Shown piece after piece: positions 24,830 to 30,510 of a DNA stretch of 31,489 nt (position 1 is the first letter of the stretch; every line of letters begins with the position of its first letter). Source of the DNA: Clostridiales bacterium UBA1758 (lineage in GTDB: Bacteria; Bacillota; Clostridia; Oscillospirales; UBA1758); contig DCHG01000011.1 in the NCBI GenBank assembly GCA_002315595.1, forward strand, positions 58,061 to 89,549, given 5' to 3'. A model generated the notes under the pieces. The model saw nothing but the letters and a program-made list of their open reading frames with translations, made no database searches and was not told where the DNA came from. Position numbers and translations under genes: made by a program.

Positions 24830-24933
24830 TAAGCGGAGGCATAAAAAGCGTTGTCCGTTTGTAAAGTTATGAGGAACGGAGAAAAATGATGTTCAATGAT
24901 TTGACGCGGAAAAACGTGAAAAGTTCAATTCGG

Positions 24934-24970
24934 GCAAAAGAAAAAAGCAGGAAGTTGCCTTCCTGCTTTT
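24934..24970 (-). terminator. Terminator of rplJ-rplL
   Basis: The 12-bp stem AAAAGCAGGAAG (24943-24954) pairs with 24959-24970 across a 4-base loop. On the minus strand it is followed by TTCTTTTG, with six T at the junction. Confidence 0.9.
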
Positions 24971-24986
24971 AACAGTTGAAAGATAA

Positions 24987-25370
24987 TTACTTGATTTCGA
25001 CAGTAGCGCCGGCTTCGGTGAGCTGCTTGGCGATGTCGTCGGCAGTAGCCTTGTCAACGTTTTCCTTGACCGGCTTCGGAGCACCGTCAACGAGTTCTTT
25101 GGCTTCTTTCAAGCCGAGACCGGTAACGGCACGGACAACCTTGATGACGTTGATCTTGGCTTCGCCGGCGGAAGCGAGGACAACGGTGAATTCGGTCTGA
25201 GCAGCAGCAGCAGCCGGCTCGTCGGAAGCGGCCGGGGCGGCTGCAACAGCGACAGGAGCAGCGGCGGAAACGCCGAACTCTTCTTCGATAGCGCTGACGA
25301 GCTCGCTGAGCTCGAGAACGGTAAGGGCTTTGATTTCTTCGATAAGGGCAGTGATCTTTTCGCTAGCCAT
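24987..25370 (-). CDS. rplL: Ribosomal protein L7/L12 (bL12)
   Basis: The 127-residue acidic protein has the N-terminal dimerisation helices (KITALIEEIKALTVLELSEL), an Ala/Pro hinge (about 42-60) and the C-terminal factor-binding domain (FTVVLASAGEAKINVIKVVR, GLGLKEAKELVDGAPKPVKE). It forms the ribosomal stalk with L10 and recruits translation GTPases. The start at 25370 has GGAGGAAA upstream, rather than the open frame five codons earlier. It follows rplJ by 23 bases and ends the transcript. Confidence 0.98.
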   Translation of the reverse strand: MASEKITALIEEIKALTVLELSELVSAIEEEFGVSAAAPVAVAAAPAASDEPAAAAAQTEFTVVLASAGEAKINVIKVVRAVTGLGLKEAKELVDGAPKPVKENVDKATADDIAKQLTEAGATVEIK

Positions 25371-25393
25371 TTTAATTTCCTCCAATAAAATAA

Positions 25394-25915
25394 TTATTCT
25401 GCAACGGCTTCAGTTGCGGGTTCGGAATTTTTCTCGGCGATAGCCTTGACGGCGACGGCGAGACGGGTAATGGTGGCGTTCATGCCGCCCAAAATCTGAG
25501 CGATGAGCACCTCGCGGGAAGGCAGGGAAGCAAGTTTCTTAACGGTGTCAACGTCGATGACGCGACCGTCAACAAAACCGGCCTTGACCTTGATGTTCTC
25601 GTTTTTCTTGGCGGCGGCAACAATCAACTTGGCAGCGATGACCGGGTCGGTCGCGCTGGTCGCAAGGGACGTGGTACCGTTCAGAACGTCATTGAGAGCT
25701 TCAAAACCAACTTCTTTTGCAGCAAAGCGGGTAAGGGTGTTTTTAACAACAGAGTATTCAACACCGTTGGCACGCAGATCGCTACGGAATTTGGTGTCGT
25801 CTTCAACACTGATTCCTTTGTAGTCGACGATAACGCCGGAAGCGGCATTACCCATACGGTTGATCAGTTCGGCGACAATAGCCTTCTTGGATTCAAGGAC
25901 CTGTGCGTTTGGCAA
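25394..25915 (-). CDS. rplJ: Ribosomal protein L10 (uL10)
   Basis: The 173-residue protein has the L10 N-terminal rRNA-binding domain (VLESKKAIVAELINRM, VIVDYKGISVED, YSVVKNTLTRFA) and the C-terminal helix (ATITRLAVAVKAIAEKN) that binds L7/L12 dimers. The start codon is TTG at 25915, with AGAGGTG seven bases upstream and no in-frame ATG close enough; this is unusual for a highly expressed ribosomal protein. Expression is controlled by the L10 leader and attenuator just upstream, to which L10(L12)4 binds in relatives. Confidence 0.97.
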   Translation of the reverse strand: MPNAQVLESKKAIVAELINRMGNAASGVIVDYKGISVEDDTKFRSDLRANGVEYSVVKNTLTRFAAKEVGFEALNDVLNGTTSLATSATDPVIAAKLIVAAAKKNENIKVKAGFVDGRVIDVDTVKKLASLPSREVLIAQILGGMNATITRLAVAVKAIAEKNSEPATEAVAE

Positions 25916-25967
25916 AGTATTTCACCTCTTTCAACTGTGAAACTGTGTCGGCGTGTCCGACAACAAT

Positions 25968-26073
25968 AAAAAAATCCTTGCGTCAAAAGACACAAGGACA
26001 GTACAAACATATCAGTTTGCTCCTCGGTAGGTAGAAACGTTATGCCGTACGGCACCTACTGTCTTAAGAACGC
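25968..26073 (-). ncRNA. L10 ribosomal protein leader with attenuator
   Basis: The transcript from about 26073 has the typical TTCTTAAGACAGTAGGTGCC beginning. P1 pairs GACAGTA (26063-26057) with TACTGTC (26003-25997), and inner helices GTAGGT/ACCTAC and GCAAAC/GTTTGT are present. An intrinsic terminator follows: a 10-bp stem (25975-25984 with 25989-25998) with a 4-base loop and seven T. One stem pair is G-U only in minus-strand RNA, which supports this orientation. The terminator's 5' arm overlaps the last bases of P1, giving mutually exclusive folds. In Bacillus relatives, L10 with L12 binds this leader to repress its own operon. Confidence 0.9.
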
Positions 26074-26079
26074 TCTGCT

Positions 26080-26108
26080 ATTATATCATCGTTATCTCGC
26101 TTTGTCAA
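26080..26108 (-). promoter_or_regulatory. Consensus promoter of rplJ-rplL
   Basis: On the minus strand a perfect TTGACA (26108-26103), a 17-base spacer and a perfect TATAAT (26085-26080). Confidence 0.92.
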
Positions 26109-26109
26109 G

Positions 26110-26156
26110 AAAAAATTACAAAAAAACCCGGAAAAGAGGAAAATCTTTTCCGGATT
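26110..26156 (-). terminator. Terminator of the alpha/alpha-barrel protein gene
   Basis: The 9-bp stem CCGGAAAAG (26128-26136) pairs with 26145-26153. On the minus strand a run of T follows. The tail ends within about two bases of the -35 box of the rplJ promoter. Confidence 0.8.
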
Positions 26157-26163
26157 TCGAAAA

Positions 26164-27729
26164 TTACTTGATATTTGCTTCGTCGAGGAAGTCGGCAAAC
26201 TCCGCAAGACGTGCGGCGGTGCTGAAATGGCAGTTCATCCAGAACTGACCGCCGGTTTCACGGCAGTCCGGCAGCATCCAGTGCGTCGGGAACTGACCGG
26301 TGGTCGGATTTTGCATCCGTGTCAATTGATCGGCAAGCGCACGCGCCTTGGCAAGGTGAAGTTCACCGCGACCGGCACGGTACATATTGATAAAGGTATT
26401 CATACACGCGGCGGTGCTGGAGTCGATCGGCATATGCCACTGATACTGTTCCAACGCGGCGGGCAGTGACCAGATGCTCGGATCGGTCGGGTGACGGTTC
26501 CACGGGCAGGCACGCGTCCAGACGACGAACTGATCCTCGATAAATCGCATAAGATCGTCGCAGGCCGCCATCTTTTCGGCGTCGTCGGCGTGGTATTTCG
26601 TGTACTGGGCGATCAGGGCTTCGGCTTCAAACGGGGTGAGGTTGGAATAGTGGATGCTGAGGTAACTGTCCTCAAACTGACCTTCCCAGTTATAGGTGGC
26701 AAGTTGTTCGCGTTCGATGTATGCGCGTGCATTGTCGGCAAGCGTCTTCCAAACGGCTCCATCCGTACGCTCATAAAGACTCATCAAAAAAGGTACGATC
26801 TGACTGAGTGTGTTGCAGTAACTCGTACTGGTCGGCTCGCCGGTTTCACGGTCGAGAATGATGTGCCAACTGCCGTTCGGCAGGACATGATCACGATAAA
26901 ATTCGCCGATTTTGAGTGCGGCGTCGAAGTATCTCGTGTCGCCCGTGACCTTTTCGAGTTTCAGATAACTTATGCCTGCGCTGGCGGGATAGATCATCAT
27001 CATCGTGCCGAGACGTTCGGGGGCACAGAAATTTTCGTGTTTGTCGGGATCGGGACGGAAGTCGATCATATACGTCAGAGGCAGGTGGGCAAGCGGACGG
27101 CCCGCAGGTTCGGAAGTGGCGATCATATAGTCCGCGGCTCTTTTGGCAATCGTAATGGCATCCGCTGCACATTCCGGGCGGAGTCCCGAATAAATGATCA
27201 TTGCATTGATGAGCGACGAGATCATTTTGTTCGGGAAAACATAGTAGTCATAGTTCGGATCGGGGGTACCGTCGGTCAGCCAATGCTGAACAAAACTCTG
27301 CCGATAGGCAAAGTCGTAGGCGAGTGTCGCACTTTCGCGGTAAGAGCGTGCCGCAGGCGGGAAGTTTGCGGGGAACGGTGCGGTCTTGAAGAAGGTGCGC
27401 GCACCGACAAGATAACGGTCACTGCCGTCTTCGTTCAGCGCGTGAACGGTGAGTTCGACCACACCTTCGGGGATCTCGCGCCAGATCGGAGTGAGAAGTG
27501 CGGACGCATCATCGGTTAAAAAGCAGTGCATTTCGCCCTTTTCGTCGACGGCGGTATAGCGGTATTGCTTGCAACCGGGGATGTTTTGAAACTGAAACGA
27601 TGGGGTGTACATATATTGAAAGGATTGCGTATTCCAATACGGTCTGCCGGCTCCGCCACCGTGGTGTGCGGTGGTTTTGGGGGAGCAGGCTTCCTCAAAT
27701 GCTTGTTTGGCAAGTTCTGCTTTGGTCAT
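26164..27729 (-). CDS. Predicted cytosolic alpha/alpha-barrel (six-hairpin glycosidase-like) protein
   Basis: The 521-residue protein has no signal peptide or membrane helix. After a small N-terminal beta-rich part (about 30-120) it is a succession of helical hairpins with recurring aromatic and Asp/Glu segments: GTMMMIYPASAGISYLKLEK, TGDTRYFDAALKIGEFY, GSWHIILDRETGEP, FEAEALIAQYTKYH and a TGQFPTHW-type C-terminal hairpin. This resembles the (alpha/alpha)6-barrel of GH88/GH105-like and related sugar-active enzymes, but catalytic residues cannot be assigned and no family is firmly recognised. The start at 27729 has GCAGGAGG six bases upstream. The gene has its own promoter and terminator and is divergent from a metallophosphoesterase. 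A role in intracellular oligosaccharide breakdown is plausible inference. Confidence 0.7.
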   Translation of the reverse strand: MTKAELAKQAFEEACSPKTTAHHGGGAGRPYWNTQSFQYMYTPSFQFQNIPGCKQYRYTAVDEKGEMHCFLTDDASALLTPIWREIPEGVVELTVHALNEDGSDRYLVGARTFFKTAPFPANFPPAARSYRESATLAYDFAYRQSFVQHWLTDGTPDPNYDYYVFPNKMISSLINAMIIYSGLRPECAADAITIAKRAADYMIATSEPAGRPLAHLPLTYMIDFRPDPDKHENFCAPERLGTMMMIYPASAGISYLKLEKVTGDTRYFDAALKIGEFYRDHVLPNGSWHIILDRETGEPTSTSYCNTLSQIVPFLMSLYERTDGAVWKTLADNARAYIEREQLATYNWEGQFEDSYLSIHYSNLTPFEAEALIAQYTKYHADDAEKMAACDDLMRFIEDQFVVWTRACPWNRHPTDPSIWSLPAALEQYQWHMPIDSSTAACMNTFINMYRAGRGELHLAKARALADQLTRMQNPTTGQFPTHWMLPDCRETGGQFWMNCHFSTAARLAEFADFLDEANIK

Positions 27730-27763
27730 AATTTCCTCCTGCGAATATTTGATTTTCAGCACC

Positions 27764-27792
27764 ATTGTATCAGCGCGTTATGGGATAGTCAA
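27764..27792 (-). promoter_or_regulatory. Promoter of the alpha/alpha-barrel protein gene
   Basis: On the minus strand TTGACT (27792-27787), a 17-base spacer and TACAAT (27769-27764). Confidence 0.75.
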
Positions 27793-27825
27793 GGGAAAAA
27801 AGAAAGGATTTTGCGGAAAAAAGTA

Positions 27826-27854
27826 TTGAGAATTTCACATCCTGCGTGTAAAAT
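27826..27854 (+). promoter_or_regulatory. Promoter of the metallophosphoesterase gene
   Basis: TTGAGA (27826-27831), a 17-base spacer and TAAAAT (27849-27854). It faces away from the minus-strand promoter 33 bases to the left, leaving a leader of about 95 bases before the gene. Confidence 0.6.
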
Positions 27855-27953
27855 ATAAGAAAAGGATAATGCGTCAATACACGATCACACCACCCCTTTG
27901 TTTGAAAGATCGACCGATGATGTAAATGAGTTGTAATGAAAGGAACGGAGAAC

Positions 27954-28868
27954 ATGAGTGTACCCGTATATTTTCAGCCCCATTTGGACGAAAAGATCAA
28001 AAAGATCAGAGCGCTTGATTTTAAGATCGGCAACCACGGTGAAAGTTTTGTTTTCATCACTGATATTCATTGGGATACGAGCGAAAAACATTCCTTTGAC
28101 CTGATCCGATATGTTCAAAACCGTTGTAACGCGAAAAAAATCTTCTCCGGCGGTGACATTGCCTGCTCCAACGGCGATGACGGGCAGACGCTTGAACAGT
28201 TCCTGCCTGAGGTTGAGCCGTTTCTTGAATATGTGCGTTCCGTCGGCATGGAGCATTATATGGTCGTCGGTAACCACGACACCAATAATAATAGCGGAAA
28301 AAACCGTTTTGCTCTTACCGAAGCGCAACTTTATGCCTTGTTTATGGGCAAAAACGACCAAAACGAGCATACCTATTACTGCGTTGACAATAAGGCGATG
28401 AAGATCCGATACATCATCCTTGACGACTCGCGTGAGTATGCGTGGACGGAAGATCAGGCGGCGTGGCTTCGTGAACGCATCACGGAACTGACACCCGATT
28501 GGACGGTACTTTGCTTTGCGCATATTTCGTACCTGATCCATATGAACGACTATTATAATTTTTATTTGGGCGAGGAAGCAAAGCCGGTCGTCGAAACGCT
28601 CGATAGTGTTTACGGAAAAGGTGCGACGATCGCCGGATTTATCACGGGACACATCCACCGCGATGTGTGTAAATACTCCGAAAAGGGATATCCGATCATC
28701 ACGACCTGCTGTGACGCCGATGAACAGAGTGATTGCTGGGGTGGGTTGAAGATGACGCGAAGAACCCGTACCGAGCATTGTTTCGATGTGATCCATATCG
28801 ACACTGCCGAACGAAAACTCCATTTTACCCGCATTGGCGCAGGCGGAGATAGAGAGTTTGATTATTGA
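27954..28868 (+). CDS. Calcineurin-like metallophosphoesterase
   Basis: The 304-residue protein carries all five metal-site motifs of the family: D37-x-H39 (ITDIHWD), GGD (66-68), GNHD (106-109), H190 (CFAHISY) and G232-H-x-H235 (TGHIHRD). It should hydrolyse a phosphoester with two bound metal ions. It has no signal peptide, so it is probably cytosolic, acting on a nucleotide, sugar phosphate or similar small molecule (unknown). The start at 27954 is preceded by AAGGAACGGAG, with spacing to GGAG only three bases; the frame is open six codons earlier without a ribosome site. Monocistronic, ending in a strong terminator. Confidence 0.92.
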   Translation: MSVPVYFQPHLDEKIKKIRALDFKIGNHGESFVFITDIHWDTSEKHSFDLIRYVQNRCNAKKIFSGGDIACSNGDDGQTLEQFLPEVEPFLEYVRSVGMEHYMVVGNHDTNNNSGKNRFALTEAQLYALFMGKNDQNEHTYYCVDNKAMKIRYIILDDSREYAWTEDQAAWLRERITELTPDWTVLCFAHISYLIHMNDYYNFYLGEEAKPVVETLDSVYGKGATIAGFITGHIHRDVCKYSEKGYPIITTCCDADEQSDCWGGLKMTRRTRTEHCFDVIHIDTAERKLHFTRIGAGGDREFDY

Positions 28869-28877
28869 TTGACAAAG

Positions 28878-28908
28878 AAACTCCCGTGGATTTCCACGGG
28901 AGTTTTTG
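28878..28908 (+). terminator. Terminator of the metallophosphoesterase gene
   Basis: The 12-bp stem AAACTCCCGTGG (28878-28889) pairs with 28894-28905 across a 4-base loop, followed by TTGTG; five T overlap the 3' arm. Confidence 0.9.
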
Positions 28909-28910
28909 TG

Positions 28911-29192
28911 TTATTCAGCGAAGAATTCGTCATTACACCAACGGACGGGGTTTTCGTAGATGCAGTTCCACCGCATCGGATAATCGGCTTCATCACGAAT
29001 GACATGATCGTAGAATGATTTTTGCCAAAAATCTTTCCGACAGTGCTTTGTGAAACGAACTTTCAACCACCGTATCGCTTTGGATATCCCGATAGGGGCG
29101 AGCATTGCTCGCCCTACGACTACGCATGACAAAATCGGCTTTCTGTTGGCAAGATCCATATCGGAATCACTTGCCGAAATCAAGATGTTCAA
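28911..29192 (-). pseudogene. C-terminal fragment of a REP-associated tyrosine transposase (Y1/RAYT), N-terminus missing
   Basis: The last 55-60 residues of this 93-codon frame (ending at 28911) read DFWQKSFYDHVIRDEADYP then a CIYENPVRW segment. This matches the C-terminal end of IS200-like/REP-associated transposases, where W-Q-x-S-F-x-D-H-V-I-R and Y-I-x-x-N-P-x-x-W are characteristic. The catalytic part with the HUH motif and tyrosine is absent. Upstream of about residue 34 the frame runs into a palindrome (29093-29116) and unrelated sequence, and there is no ribosome binding site at 29192. This is a decayed remnant, not a working gene. Its frame overlaps the end of the neighbouring membrane protein gene by four bases. 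Confidence 0.75.
29093..29116. repeat. REP-like palindrome inside the transposase remnant
   Basis: A 9-bp perfect stem GGGCGAGCA (29096-29104) and TGCTCGCCC (29106-29114) with a single-base centre is bordered by TAG and TA. This compact GC-rich palindrome resembles the REP hairpins recognised by RAYT transposases. No second copy is in the window. Confidence 0.6.
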
Positions 29193-29737
29193 TTGCTTGA
29201 TTCGGTCGGAGATTCTGCTTGTTCTGCGCCGAGTTTACAGAACTGCGAAAGGATCAAAAGCATGATGCCGATGGCGACGGAGGAATGATTGCCGAGGTCG
29301 AGTTGACTTTCGGAAACCGTGGCAAAACAGATGATCGCGTCAGCGATGGATGCGGCAATAGTCGTTGCAATCGGCGTGATGACTGCGAAAAGACCGAGCC
29401 GGAACAGAGCCGCGGCGCCGTCAAAAGTAAATGGCGTTCCTGCGGCAAGTTCGTCCGAAAAATATCTGACTGCCTGACGCAAAACAATAATTTCGCCGAA
29501 ACAGACGATCGCCGAAGCGGTCAGAACCGCCTGAATGGCACCGAGGGAGAGATTTTCGGCGTCGAATACGGAGCCGAGGTCAAGTTCACCGACGATTTCC
29601 GTCAAGGTGTCGGCAAAGAACGTCAGCGCAAGTCCTGCGACACAACCGCAGAAGCCGATGATTGAAAAAATCATAACGATCTTCGAAAGAATTTTGCCGA
29701 TCTTCGAGAGTGTTTGAATGGTTTTCAGTGTTTTCAT
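29189..29737 (-). CDS. Four-helix membrane protein, DUF2975-like
   Basis: The 182-residue hydrophobic protein has four predicted membrane helices (about 18-42, 70-90, 108-132 and 150-168). A basic N-terminus and the pattern of a GxxFTFDGAAALFRLGLFAVI segment between helices 2 and 3 resemble DUF2975-type proteins (GTPFT followed by a helix is a recurring feature). AAAGGA lies seven bases before the ATG. It starts 15 bases after the tetR stop, so it is probably in the TetR regulon and may be the repressor's main target. Function unknown; family assignment is moderate. Confidence 0.7.
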   Translation of the reverse strand: MKTLKTIQTLSKIGKILSKIVMIFSIIGFCGCVAGLALTFFADTLTEIVGELDLGSVFDAENLSLGAIQAVLTASAIVCFGEIIVLRQAVRYFSDELAAGTPFTFDGAAALFRLGLFAVITPIATTIAASIADAIICFATVSESQLDLGNHSSVAIGIMLLILSQFCKLGAEQAESPTESSN

Positions 29738-29752
29738 GATGGAGTCCTTTCG

Positions 29753-30367
29753 TTATTTGCTTATAAGATTGTGAAAAACTGCGTCCTTGTCGTAATCACC
29801 GGCAACAAAGCCCGGAATTTCCTTGATCGCCTTGCAAAAACTGACGCTGTAATTGGTGAGCATCTTCGAAATATCCTCATCCGAAATGCGGGAATCGTCC
29901 GCGACATTCAGTGCGGCAAGTCCGAATACGGCGATCCAAAGGTGATAATAATAAAAATCTGCTGAGGATTCGTCGATACGATAGGTTTTCGTCACCGAAG
30001 AACGGACGATCTGCTTGGTATGCTCAAATACTGCGGAAGCGCCTTGCTTGGACGGCGAAAGAAAGAGCAGTCGGTACAATTCCGGCTCTTCACGGGAGAA
30101 TGCGATGAATTGTTTTCCCACACCGAGAAAGGGGATTTCTTCCCGCAAACCCGCCCTGACATAGTCGGCATAGATGCCCTCCGCCATGTCGGTCAATGCC
30201 TGCTTGACCTCGTCCATCGTGTCAAAGTATGTAAAGATCGGTCGTGTGGACACCCCGAGTTCTGCGGCAATATCCCGTGCGGTGACGGCGTGAATTCCGC
30301 CTTTGCGGACGAGAGCGAGTGCCGCCGCAACAACCTCATCTTTTGTGAATTTCGGTTTGGGAGGCAT
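29753..30367 (-). CDS. TetR/AcrR-family transcriptional regulator
   Basis: The 204-residue protein has an N-terminal helix-turn-helix (about 8-55: FTKDEVVAAALALVRKGG, VTARDIAAELGVSTRPIFTY, F-D-T-M-D-E-V) typical of TetR. A helical ligand/dimerisation domain with the YRLLFL segment follows. The start at 30367 has GGAAGG seven bases upstream and gives MPPKPKFTKD; the frame is open 22 codons earlier inside the leader. A consensus promoter and an inverted repeat lie just upstream, consistent with autorepression. It is the first gene of an operon with a four-helix membrane protein. Ligand unknown. Confidence 0.92.
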   Translation of the reverse strand: MPPKPKFTKDEVVAAALALVRKGGIHAVTARDIAAELGVSTRPIFTYFDTMDEVKQALTDMAEGIYADYVRAGLREEIPFLGVGKQFIAFSREEPELYRLLFLSPSKQGASAVFEHTKQIVRSSVTKTYRIDESSADFYYYHLWIAVFGLAALNVADDSRISDEDISKMLTNYSVSFCKAIKEIPGFVAGDYDKDAVFHNLISK

Positions 30368-30389
30368 AGCGATCCTTCCTTTCAAAAAA

Positions 30390-30404
30390 CATAAAAACGT
30401 TATG
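30390..30404. promoter_or_regulatory. Candidate TetR operator
   Basis: CATAA (30390-30394) and TTATG (30400-30404) form an inverted repeat with a 5-base spacer, starting about 12 bases downstream of the -10 box. An 8-base palindrome ACAATTGT (30407-30414) adjoins it at the start point. Position suits self-repression by the adjacent TetR protein. Confidence 0.45.
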
Positions 30405-30415
30405 CAACAATTGTG

Positions 30416-30444
30416 ATTATATCCCAAAAGCACCCTTCTGTCAA
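30416..30444 (-). promoter_or_regulatory. Consensus promoter of tetR operon
   Basis: On the minus strand a perfect TTGACA (30444-30439), a 17-base spacer and a perfect TATAAT (30421-30416). Confidence 0.9.
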
Positions 30445-30478
30445 GAAAAAGAAGCCCGCTACGTGCGTAGCGGGCTTC
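30444..30478 (-). terminator. Terminator of pckA
   Basis: The 13-bp stem GAAGCCCGCTACG (30451-30463) pairs with 30466-30478. On the minus strand TTTTTC follows and runs directly into the -35 box of the tetR promoter. Confidence 0.92.
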
Positions 30479-30510
30479 GGTGTTGATCTGACTAACAGAT
30501 GATCCGCAAA

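Noticed and set aside
26491..27519. 342-codon open frame on the plus strand
   Set aside because: It is antisense to the alpha/alpha-barrel protein, which has the ribosome site, promoter and terminator.
27885..28823. 312-codon open frame on the minus strand
   Set aside because: It is antisense to the metallophosphoesterase, whose five metal motifs are intact on the plus strand.
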